In this document: positions 9,661 to 17,136 of the stretch, in pieces
Layout of the letters: each line of letters begins with the position of its first letter
How positions within the stretch are numbered: the first letter of the stretch is position 1
Translations under genes and position numbers: made by a program
Assembly: GCF_033063295.1 (NCBI RefSeq)
Contig: NZ_JAWJZH010000001.1
Location: 310,001-374,000, forward strand
Origin: Nitrosomonas sp. Is35
GTDB lineage: Bacteria; Pseudomonadota; Gammaproteobacteria; Burkholderiales; Nitrosomonadaceae
Reading direction: 5' to 3'
Length of the DNA stretch: 64,000 bases
Notes under the pieces: model-generated
Seen by the model: the letters and a program-made list of their open reading frames with translations, nothing else
What the model was told of the DNA's origin: nothing
Databases searched by the model: none

Positions 9661-11490
9661 ATGAAGAAATTTTTGTTTATGCATCGTTTTATATTGCTGT
9701 TGATACTGACATTAGTATCTGTGGAGGGCCGTGCCTGGTGGAACGATGCATGGCCTTCACGCAAACAATTGACGGTTGATGCCAGCATCACCGGGGCTGA
9801 TATACAAGGTACCGTGCAGGATTTTCCGGTATTGGTGCGTTTGCACAGCGGCAATTTTGGTTTTTTTCTCGATCTGGCGGAAAACGGTAAAGATCTGCGC
9901 TTTATGCAGCAGGATAAAACCGCGCTTAAGCATGATGTGGAGAAGATCGATTCACTGGTAGAGCTTGGATTGGTCTGGGTCAAATTACCCGTGGTTCGTG
10001 GCGGTATCAGTAGTGGTAGTGACAATTTCACGATGTATTACGGCAATGCCAATGCGGCAAACGGTTCCGATCCCCAAGGCATTTACGATGTCAATCAAGT
10101 GCTGACCTACCATTTCAAGGAGGGCGAAGCGCTGCCTCAAGATGCGACGGCCTATTTACTGCACGCAAACGATTCCAAAGCCATTATCGATCCGAATGGA
10201 TATATCGCCGCTGCTGCGCGCTTTGAGGGGCAAGGCGGAATTAAAACAGGGGCGCAACCGGCGCTGGAGATCGATCCGGAAAATGGCTGGACATTCAGCA
10301 CCTGGATTAGAACCGAGCAGGAGCAGAATGCCACGATTCTGCAGGCCAAGGATGCCACTGCGCAGCTTGAAATCAAGTTACAGGGCGCATTTGTACAAGC
10401 CAGTTATCAAAACGGCAGCGGTAGTGCGAACCAAACCGGTGCAATCAGCTTGACTCCGGGACAGTGGCAGCATCTGGCGCTGGTGGTTGAGAAAAACAAT
10501 TTGCTGCTTTATCTCGATGGCGTACAGGTGGCTAACGCGCCGATTGCATTGAAACCATTTTCACCGGCGCTTTTAATCGGCTCATCCGAAGCAGGAGCGC
10601 ATCTGACCGGTTGGCTGGATGAAGTGCAAATCGCCAAGATTGCGCGCAGTCCGGATTGGATTAAATTGCAATTCCGTAGCCAAAGCCCCGATTTTACCGT
10701 GATCAATTTCGGTTCCGACGAATCGGCGGAAGGCGGCGCCAGTGTCAATTATGGCCGGATTATTCTGGAGAACCTGACGGTCGACGGTTGGGTCGTGATT
10801 GCTTTGTGCGGCGTGATGCTGGTTATCGGTCTGATGGTCATGATTAGCAAGGGTGTCACTCTGAAGCAGGCGAGAAAGGAGAATGCTGCGTTTTTACATC
10901 AATACCGCAATATTAATGTATCCAACTTGGACTCATTGGATCACGACGAAAAAGACGAGGATCAACCGGCTGAAGATTCCGATTTTCTGGCGATGTTTGG
11001 CAAGCACGACCACTTCCAGGGTTCTCCGATCTATCGTGTTTATCATGTCGGCGTACAAGAATTACGTAAGCGGATCAATGGCAATCAGACAACACTGAGT
11101 TCCGAAGCATTGAACGTGATTCGTGCCCGGTTGGATGCCGCGGTTGTCCGGGAGCATCAGAAGCTCAACAAAAATATGGTGTTGCTGACAATCTCGATTT
11201 CCGGCGGCCCATTCCTCGGGCTGCTGGGTACGGTCATGGGCGTGATGATTACCTTTGCAGTGATCGCCGCAACCGGCGACGTTAATATCAATTCAATCGC
11301 CCCCGGTATTTCCGCGGCATTGGCCGCTACCGTTGCCGGTCTTGCCGTCGCCATTCCGACCTTGTTTGCCTACAACTATTTGCTGGTGCAAATCAAAGAT
11401 ATCACGGCTGATATGCATGTATTCACCGATGAGTTTCTGGCCGTGGTTTCCGAACGTATCGCCGAAAGACAAAAAAGGAGCGAGTCATGA
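9661..11490 (+). CDS. DUF2341/LamG-like periplasmic domain fused to MotA/TolQ/ExbB proton channel
   Basis: A 609-residue protein. It opens with a signal peptide or membrane anchor (residues 1-25), then a DUF2341-type segment (WWNDAWPSRKQLTVDAS, about 26-130) and a concanavalin A/LamG-like beta-sandwich (about 165-350, with WTFSTWIRTEQ and a GWLDEVQI motif). A transmembrane helix follows at about 377-397, a charged cytoplasmic stretch, and a C-terminal MotA/TolQ/ExbB domain with two helices (about 505-535 and 550-577; GPFLGLLGTVMGVM and AALAATVAGLAVAIPTLFAYN are typical of the family). Ordinary ExbB proteins are about 240 residues, so the periplasmic extension is the unusual part and could bind glycan or peptidoglycan. 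The stop codon overlaps the exbD start (ATGA), implying translational coupling. Its likely role is the stator of a Ton-like energy transducer using the proton motive force; the substrate is unknown. Confidence 0.85.
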   Translation: MKKFLFMHRFILLLILTLVSVEGRAWWNDAWPSRKQLTVDASITGADIQGTVQDFPVLVRLHSGNFGFFLDLAENGKDLRFMQQDKTALKHDVEKIDSLVELGLVWVKLPVVRGGISSGSDNFTMYYGNANAANGSDPQGIYDVNQVLTYHFKEGEALPQDATAYLLHANDSKAIIDPNGYIAAAARFEGQGGIKTGAQPALEIDPENGWTFSTWIRTEQEQNATILQAKDATAQLEIKLQGAFVQASYQNGSGSANQTGAISLTPGQWQHLALVVEKNNLLLYLDGVQVANAPIALKPFSPALLIGSSEAGAHLTGWLDEVQIAKIARSPDWIKLQFRSQSPDFTVINFGSDESAEGGASVNYGRIILENLTVDGWVVIALCGVMLVIGLMVMISKGVTLKQARKENAAFLHQYRNINVSNLDSLDHDEKDEDQPAEDSDFLAMFGKHDHFQGSPIYRVYHVGVQELRKRINGNQTTLSSEALNVIRARLDAAVVREHQKLNKNMVLLTISISGGPFLGLLGTVMGVMITFAVIAATGDVNINSIAPGISAALAATVAGLAVAIPTLFAYNYLLVQIKDITADMHVFTDEFLAVVSERIAERQKRSES

Positions 11491-11891
11491 AAGTTGGAGA
11501 GGACGACAAAATTTATGACGATATAAACATTACTCCGATGCTGGACGTGGCTTATGTATTGGTGATTGTTTTCATCATCATGACGACCGCGTCAGTGGAA
11601 GGGATTGCGGTCAACTTGCCGAAGGCCAGCAGCACACCGTCATTAAGCAAACCCAAAACCAAGGCCATTTCGATTACTCAGGACGGCACCATTTATTTGG
11701 ATACTTATCCGGTATCGATTGCCGACCTGGAAACCCGGCTGGGGCAATACAAAGCAGCCAATCCGGATTTGCCGGTGATACTCAAGGCGGATGCTACGAT
11801 TCAATACGAGAAGGTCATTGAAGTGCTCGATGTGGTGTCGCGGCTTGAGATTAGCCAGCTGGGCTTGGTTACACAGAAACTGGTGAAGTAG
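11487..11891 (+). CDS. exbD: ExbD/TolR-family biopolymer transport protein
   Basis: A 134-residue protein of normal ExbD length. A short cytoplasmic N-terminus leads into one transmembrane helix with the family motif ITPMLDVAYVLVIVFIIMTT; Asp20 corresponds to the proton-carrying aspartate of ExbD/TolR/MotB. A periplasmic ExbD domain (about residues 45-134) follows. The start overlaps the stop of the ExbB fusion, and an AAGGAG ribosome binding site lies at 11475-11480. With the fused ExbB it should form the inner-membrane proton-driven motor that powers the TonB-like protein encoded next. The gene symbol denotes the family; this is probably a dedicated paralogue and not the general iron-uptake exbD. 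Confidence 0.9.
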   Translation: MKVGEDDKIYDDINITPMLDVAYVLVIVFIIMTTASVEGIAVNLPKASSTPSLSKPKTKAISITQDGTIYLDTYPVSIADLETRLGQYKAANPDLPVILKADATIQYEKVIEVLDVVSRLEISQLGLVTQKLVK

Positions 11892-11903
11892 GGTTCGTCC
11901 GAA

Positions 11904-12578
11904 GTGAAAAAAAACGAGCACTGGCTACGCCGTCTGCCCATCATTATCGGAGTGTCACTGGCGCTCAGTATTGTGGCGGTCATTTATTACATTCAAAGCC
12001 AGTTCGATAAACCGGTACAAACTAAAAAGCCAGTCCAGCAGATTACGGTTATCCAGCCGCCTCCGCCTCCGCCACCTCCTCCACCCGAGGAAAAGATTCC
12101 GGAACCGGAGCCGCAGCCCATTGAGGAGCCCGAACCTGAAAGTGAGCCGGAACCGTCGCCGGACGATACGGATGCGGACGCACCCGCCGGTGATGAGTTA
12201 GGACTCGATGCGGAAGGCGCTGCCGGAAGCGATAGTTTCGGTTTGCTCGGTAAAAAAGGCGGGCGCGGTTTGCTGGGCGGGGGCGGTGGAAATGCCATTT
12301 TGTGGTATGGCAACCAGGTCAAGCAAAGTTTAGAAGAAGAATTACAAACGCTGCTGGCTGACAGTGGCGCCCGAAAAGAAAGATATAGCGTGTTGCTGAA
12401 TATCTGGATCAATCCCGATGGGCGTATTGGCCGCGCGGAACTGATCGGCTCCAGTGGTAAGAAAGATGTCGACCAGAGCATCCAGGCGGCACTGCCCAAG
12501 CTGCGCATCGCGATCGGTAAAGCGCCGCCGCAAAATATGCCGCAACCGCTAAAAATAAAATTGATATCAAGGATTTAA
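11904..12578 (+). CDS. TonB-like energy transducer
   Basis: A 224-residue protein starting at GTG. One N-terminal transmembrane helix (about residues 10-28) is followed by a Pro/Glu-rich periplasm-spanning stretch (a run of ten prolines, then PE/EP repeats, about 50-95), a Gly-rich segment, and a C-terminal TonB-like domain (about 130-224, with LNIWINPDGRIGRAELIGSS and a PQPLKIKL end). This is the architecture of TonB/TolA-type transducers that carry energy from ExbB-ExbD to an outer-membrane partner. No TonB-dependent receptor is encoded nearby; the next gene is a porin-like barrel, which is the obvious candidate partner. The start is only weakly supported by a ribosome binding site, but it keeps the positively charged N-terminus needed for membrane insertion. 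Confidence 0.8.
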   Translation: MKKNEHWLRRLPIIIGVSLALSIVAVIYYIQSQFDKPVQTKKPVQQITVIQPPPPPPPPPPEEKIPEPEPQPIEEPEPESEPEPSPDDTDADAPAGDELGLDAEGAAGSDSFGLLGKKGGRGLLGGGGGNAILWYGNQVKQSLEEELQTLLADSGARKERYSVLLNIWINPDGRIGRAELIGSSGKKDVDQSIQAALPKLRIAIGKAPPQNMPQPLKIKLISRI

Positions 12579-12645
12579 CGTGACGAAGCAAATGATGACT
12601 GTATTTACCGCTAGCCTGAGACCTATTATTTTCAGGAGAAATGTA

Positions 12646-14517
12646 ATGATTTCGAGAATGATCATCGCCGTTTTACTGGCCAGCATGATACCGGTGCCGG
12701 TCATGGCCGATGAAAAGAGCGAATTGCTCAAGCTCAAGGAAAAAATCGCTAACGAACGCGAGGAGCTTCTGGAACTCAAGAATACCACTACCAATTTGAT
12801 CGAATTATTTGTTGAGCAAGGGTTGTTGGACAAAGAGAAAGCCAAGGTGCTGGTGAATGCGGCGAAAAAGAAAGCAGCGCAAGAAGCTAAAGATCAAATA
12901 GCGAAAGAACGCGCCGAAGAAAAACAGGTGGCGGAGCCGAAAGTTGTGAAAAGCACGGTGCCGGATAAACCGGCTGGCGAGAAAGAAAAGGTAAAAGGAA
13001 AAGGGCCGGTTTTCGTCGGCTATGTGCCGGAATTCGTCAAGGATGAGATACGCCAGCAGGTCCGCGCGGATCTTAAAGATGAAGTTGTTCAAGAAGTGAA
13101 GGCCAATGCGAAGAAAGAGGCATGGGGTGTTCCCGCTGCTTTGCCGGAATGGCTTAACAGAACAAGGTTAACCTTTGATATGCGCTTACGGGGTTCAAAT
13201 GATTTTTTTGGAAATGGTAATGCCCCATTTCTCGATTATTTAGCGATTAATCGGGATGGCGGTCATATTCCGGCTTTTCAAAGAAACGAAGAATTTCAAA
13301 ATACGGAGTTTGATCGTTTGCGTTTCAGCCAGCGTTTTCGTGCCGGTATTGAGATGGATATTACCGATAGCCTCAAAGCGGGCGTCCGCTTGGCGACCAG
13401 CAATATGCGCAACCCGGTGTCCAACGATCAAAGCTTAGGGGTTACCGGACAGAGTTATGAATTGGCAATCGATCGAGGTTTCTTGCAATACGATTATCGC
13501 GACGAAAAGGGTAGAGACCGGTTCAGTGTGTACGGCGGTCGTTTTCGCAATCCATTCTTCTCTACCGACGTCGTCTACGATTCCGATTTGAGTTTCGAGG
13601 GATTCGCGGCTACTTTCCGGCAACGCTTTAACGAAGATGCCCCCAATGTTAAAAACTATAAACCGCCCGCATTGGTCGATCTCGGCGGCCGTTTCGGTAT
13701 TAATATGGGGCCGCAAACACCGAATACAATGTTTGCTACGGTCGGCGTTTTTCCGATTCAGGAAGTCAATCTGTCGGAAAGGGATAAATGGCTGTTCGGT
13801 GGTCAGGCCGGTGTGGATTGGTTAGTTCATGACCAATCCCGCTTCAAAGCGGCGGTTAGTTTCTATCATTTTCATAATACACGTGCTCGCGCCAATGCCC
13901 CTAATAGCTTTGCCAACGATTGGACAGCGCCGCAATTTGTGCAATGGGGCAATACCATGGTGCCGATTAACGTGAATGAGGGTAACGAGCTTGACGGCAC
14001 ACCGATCAATAGCCGATGCAACAGCACGCAAAGCTTTGTAGGTCAAGGTTGCTTGTATGGTTTGGCATCCGATTTCAATATCTTTAACTTTACTGCGTTG
14101 TATGACTACGCCGGATTTGCGCCAATCAATGTCATGTTTACTTTTGATTTTACAAAGAACTTTGGCTATAACGCGAACCGGATACAGCGTGAATTCGCTG
14201 GCCGTTTGCTCGATAATCGAGACAAGACCACCGCGTACCAATTCCGTATGGATGTGGGCGATCGTGATGCGCTGAAGTTTAAGAACTGGAATGCATTTAT
14301 TGCTTACCGGTATATCGAACGTGATGCAGTGCTGGATGCCTTTACGGATTCGGTATTTCATCTGGGCGGCACCAATGCGCAAGGCTGGTGGATCGGGGGT
14401 AATTATGGCATTGCCAATAACACTTGGGTTAACCTCCGCTGGATGAGCGCTTCCGCTATTCATGGACCGACACTCAACGTAGATTCGCTGTTGCTGGATC
14501 TGAATGTGCGTTTTTAG
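12646..14517 (+). CDS. Putative outer-membrane porin with N-terminal coiled coil
   Basis: The frame opens at 12580 (GTG), but the ATG at 12646 has an AGGAG site at 12634-12638 and begins a clean signal peptide (MISRMIIAVLLASMIPVPVMA, cut before DEKSEL), so I use it; the product is 623 residues. After the signal come a Lys/Glu/Leu-rich coiled coil (about 22-60), an Ala/Lys-rich charged segment, and from about residue 165 a long alternating beta-barrel region that ends in phenylalanine (LLLDLNVRF), the classic outer-membrane protein C-terminus. It resembles the putative porin (Porin_5-like) family. The coiled coil could trimerise the barrel or contact peptidoglycan or the TonB-like protein encoded just upstream. 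Two cysteines (RCNSTQSFVGQGC) may form a disulfide in an external loop. The transported substrate is not evident. Confidence 0.8.
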   Translation: MISRMIIAVLLASMIPVPVMADEKSELLKLKEKIANEREELLELKNTTTNLIELFVEQGLLDKEKAKVLVNAAKKKAAQEAKDQIAKERAEEKQVAEPKVVKSTVPDKPAGEKEKVKGKGPVFVGYVPEFVKDEIRQQVRADLKDEVVQEVKANAKKEAWGVPAALPEWLNRTRLTFDMRLRGSNDFFGNGNAPFLDYLAINRDGGHIPAFQRNEEFQNTEFDRLRFSQRFRAGIEMDITDSLKAGVRLATSNMRNPVSNDQSLGVTGQSYELAIDRGFLQYDYRDEKGRDRFSVYGGRFRNPFFSTDVVYDSDLSFEGFAATFRQRFNEDAPNVKNYKPPALVDLGGRFGINMGPQTPNTMFATVGVFPIQEVNLSERDKWLFGGQAGVDWLVHDQSRFKAAVSFYHFHNTRARANAPNSFANDWTAPQFVQWGNTMVPINVNEGNELDGTPINSRCNSTQSFVGQGCLYGLASDFNIFNFTALYDYAGFAPINVMFTFDFTKNFGYNANRIQREFAGRLLDNRDKTTAYQFRMDVGDRDALKFKNWNAFIAYRYIERDAVLDAFTDSVFHLGGTNAQGWWIGGNYGIANNTWVNLRWMSASAIHGPTLNVDSLLLDLNVRF

Positions 14518-14534
14518 ATGAGAGGTTTGGATCA

Positions 14535-15188
14535 ATGAGAATAAAAGGAACGGCTGTTTTAACATCTTGGCTGCTATGTGTGTTGGCATTGAACGCGCCA
14601 GCCATTCATGCACAAGCGACTAAGCAGAGTAATGCCGGAGATCAGGCGTTAAGAAAAGCGCAAGGCATGCTGCGGCAATTGGGTCAGGAGAAAGCGGCGT
14701 TGGAAGCGGAGAAATCCGAACTATTGCAGCAGGTTAAAAGTCTGGAAGCGGAAGTCAAACGATTGCAGCCGTTGCAACAAGAGATTGATCGTTATCGCGC
14801 CAACACGGAAAATCTTCAGGGTATTAAAGGTAAGCTGGAGTCGGATTTGGAAAAAGCGCAGAAACGAGCGCAAACACAGTTAAAGAAACAACAGAAAATT
14901 ATTGACCAGGCCCGTCAAATTCAAAACGATAATCAGCTATTGGCAGCTGCAGTGCAGGAGCGTGAGCAATGGATCAGTGTATGTACTGCGAATAATACCA
15001 ATCTGGTTGAAATTAATCAGGAATTGTTGAATAAGTATCAGAAGAAAGGTTTCTTTCAAAAGCTGGGCGAGCTGGAGTTGCTGACGGGTATTTCCAATGT
15101 AACGACAGAAAATTTAGTCGAGAGTTACCAGTATCGATTGGAAGATTTGACTGTCACCCGGATTCAAAAGGCTGTTGAGAGTAATTGA
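14535..15188 (+). CDS. Periplasmic coiled-coil protein of unknown function
   Basis: A 217-residue protein with a signal peptide (about residues 1-27, ending AIHAQ). Residues about 30-150 are rich in Gln, Lys, Glu and Leu in heptad-like order (LGQEKAALEAEKSELLQQVK and similar) and should form a long coiled coil. The C-terminal 60 residues are more mixed and contain the only cysteine (WISVCTANN). It begins 17 bases after the porin gene on the same strand and closes the operon that starts with the haemagglutinin-like gene. It could be a periplasmic spacer or chaperone for the porin or exoprotein; that is inference from position and architecture. No specific family was recognised. Confidence 0.7.
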   Translation: MRIKGTAVLTSWLLCVLALNAPAIHAQATKQSNAGDQALRKAQGMLRQLGQEKAALEAEKSELLQQVKSLEAEVKRLQPLQQEIDRYRANTENLQGIKGKLESDLEKAQKRAQTQLKKQQKIIDQARQIQNDNQLLAAAVQEREQWISVCTANNTNLVEINQELLNKYQKKGFFQKLGELELLTGISNVTTENLVESYQYRLEDLTVTRIQKAVESN

Positions 15189-15312
15189 CTGAATTTTTTG
15201 CTGCGGTTTGAAACGGCGGTTGGCTGCGATGGCAGCCAATTGAAGCACGCGGTTATTTCAGTAATCCAGTACAAGGTACTGCTGTTTTTTTCGCTTTGCC
15301 GGGTTTTCCGGT
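15189..15312. other. Convergent intergenic region with a short hairpin
   Basis: This gap separates the end of the coiled-coil gene (+) from the end of the methyltransferase gene (-). It holds a perfect 8-bp inverted repeat with a 4-base loop (15220-15239, TTGGCTGC/GCAGCCAA) that could end transcription from either side, but no clear T-run follows it. Confidence 0.35.
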
Positions 15313-17136
15313 TCAGCGGAAATCTTTATCGCCGCTCATCAGCCACCAACGATCTTTCAGTGTTTCCGGGGAAGGGCCATCGCTCCAGGTGTTTGCGGGT
15401 ATATGGATGTTCACGGCATGTTGAGTACCGCCTGTAACGGCAAAGTGGCGGGCGAAATTCTCAGTAATCCGGCAAAACACTTTTGCGGCCCCCTGTAGAC
15501 CAGCCAGCCTTCTGGCATGAGTGATTAAGAGCGGAATTTCAGCCAATGGCGCAATCAAATCAAGAATTTCACAACCTTCAGGATCGAAGCGCAGTACCAA
15601 GATGCCGCGCGCGTGCGGGCTGAAGCGGCTTTTTACCAATATCACCTGATAGCGTTGCTGCGGATGATTAAGGTATCGGTGCAGCACATATTCCCAGTCG
15701 CGCACGCCGACAATCGCATGCTGCAGATCTTTGGCCATACGTTGCCAGCATTGATTGACTGTGGTTTTTGTAAGGCTGGTTTGATCGTGGCTAATCAGGT
15801 GCAAACGTGTTCCCCATAATGGGAAACGTGATCGTGTGCTCCAAGAGAATTCTGTCATGCGCCCGACTGCCGCATATAATCCATGCCGTTCCGCAATTTT
15901 CATGTGGCGTTCATTCGGGAAGCCAAAACCGATCAGATAGGGTTTGCCATAGCCGATGAAGCGTTCCAGAAAAGTTGCCGTCGTCAGGAAAAATGGCCCC
16001 TTGCGAGTGAGTATGCCGCGTTCACTCGTATCAACCATGACATCGCAAATCTGCACAGCCATTTGCGGCTGGCCGAAGAACAGAATTTTCCGGCCTACGC
16101 CGCCATAATGAGCGATCAGTTTATCGCCCCGCCACGCGCCCACTTGATGACTTAAATTGGAGCCGTATTTCCACTGCCAGGTAGCTGGCGTCATGTCATG
16201 ATGAAAGGTATCTTTGAACAATCCGAGCATTGCCGGGATATGGTTTTTGCCCAGAAGCTGCAAGCGCCATTTAGGGAGTGATTTTTTTCTGAAATGCAGC
16301 AGAGCGTAGCCATGATGTCCGCTCGCATATTGATTGCGATAGTTCCGGTTAGATTCGTCCAGCTGTTGCAGTTGCTCTGTGTTCAGAGCAAGGTCTTGCA
16401 GCAGATTTCTCCGGTGGGTCGTGGTCATTCGCAGCAGGTGATCCAGTGTGGGAGCAGCCATCGTGGATAGATCCAAGTGCTCAAGCAGCTCGAATCCAAA
16501 TCGCCCGGCCAGCTCTATCATGTCCTGTAATAAATGGAGACTGCTGATTCCAACGCGATCATACTTAAGCGCGAATTCATCGATAATAATTAAGTCACCC
16601 GATAAGGTGAGCAAATTCATCGCTTTCTTGAAAATCAACAGCGGTTCAATGTATTGCGCCGATTCCTGGAATAATACGGCATCAAAGCTGCCAGGCTCGG
16701 CTGTAAATGCTTCCAGAGAGTGGTGGCTAACGGAAGCTTCCGGCCCCAATGATTTCTGAATGTATTTCAGTTGTTGGATATCGGCAGTGATGCCATGCAC
16801 ATCATAACCGTGCTGGCGAAGTAAAGAAAAGGTGGTGCCAAGGCCGACGTCTACCTGCAGAATGCGGCAAGGAGGAAGCGGCAGCCGTGCCATCAGCAGA
16901 TTGGTGGAAAATTGCTGTGCGGCGGTTAAGCTGGTTTTGTCATTCTCAAATAATCCATAATGCAGATAGACGGCTTTATCTTCCTGCAATGACAGTGCGT
17001 GGGCATAGACATTCGCCGGAAATGTCAAATCTCTAAAAGGAGAAGATGGTGTAGACATGCCCGCAGCGGCAAAAGTGTCGGCCTGCCGGTAGTGCTGGGT
17101 GTCTGGTAGCGGATGATGATTAATGGACTTAGTCAT
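15313..17136 (-). CDS. Methyltransferase-GNAT acetyltransferase fusion, surface polysaccharide locus
   Basis: A 607-residue protein with two parts. Residues about 60-250 are a class I SAM-dependent methyltransferase: the glycine-rich motif I is VDVGLG at 95-100, followed by an acidic strand end (GITAD, 115-119) and a later FDAVLFQESAQYIE stretch. Residues about 290-600 look like a GNAT-type acyltransferase or FemAB-like half (LLGKNHIPAMLGLFKDTF, then GAWRGDKLIAHYGGVGRK and a FGFPNERH segment). The start overlaps the end of the upstream wzt by 8 bases, so the two are co-transcribed and coupled. The position next to an O-antigen ABC exporter suggests it modifies a sugar or chain end, by methylation and acylation. 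The exact substrate cannot be read from sequence. Confidence 0.7.
   Translation of the reverse strand: MTKSINHHPLPDTQHYRQADTFAAAGMSTPSSPFRDLTFPANVYAHALSLQEDKAVYLHYGLFENDKTSLTAAQQFSTNLLMARLPLPPCRILQVDVGLGTTFSLLRQHGYDVHGITADIQQLKYIQKSLGPEASVSHHSLEAFTAEPGSFDAVLFQESAQYIEPLLIFKKAMNLLTLSGDLIIIDEFALKYDRVGISSLHLLQDMIELAGRFGFELLEHLDLSTMAAPTLDHLLRMTTTHRRNLLQDLALNTEQLQQLDESNRNYRNQYASGHHGYALLHFRKKSLPKWRLQLLGKNHIPAMLGLFKDTFHHDMTPATWQWKYGSNLSHQVGAWRGDKLIAHYGGVGRKILFFGQPQMAVQICDVMVDTSERGILTRKGPFFLTTATFLERFIGYGKPYLIGFGFPNERHMKIAERHGLYAAVGRMTEFSWSTRSRFPLWGTRLHLISHDQTSLTKTTVNQCWQRMAKDLQHAIVGVRDWEYVLHRYLNHPQQRYQVILVKSRFSPHARGILVLRFDPEGCEILDLIAPLAEIPLLITHARRLAGLQGAAKVFCRITENFARHFAVTGGTQHAVNIHIPANTWSDGPSPETLKDRWWLMSGDKDFR

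Noticed and set aside
12050..12180. CCN/GAG-rich repetitive stretch considered as a simple-sequence repeat locus
   Set aside because: It codes for the Pro/Glu-rich periplasmic spacer of the TonB-like protein, which is expected for that family.
13822..14613. Open frame of 263 codons on the minus strand inside the porin gene
   Set aside because: It lies antisense to a well-supported outer-membrane protein with signal peptide and C-terminal Phe, has no ribosome binding site and no recognisable domain.
15198..15437. 79-codon plus-strand frame between the coiled-coil gene and the methyltransferase fusion
   Set aside because: It starts 10 bases after the coiled-coil gene but runs antisense into the 3' end of the methyltransferase fusion; composition is not protein-like and no ribosome binding site is seen.
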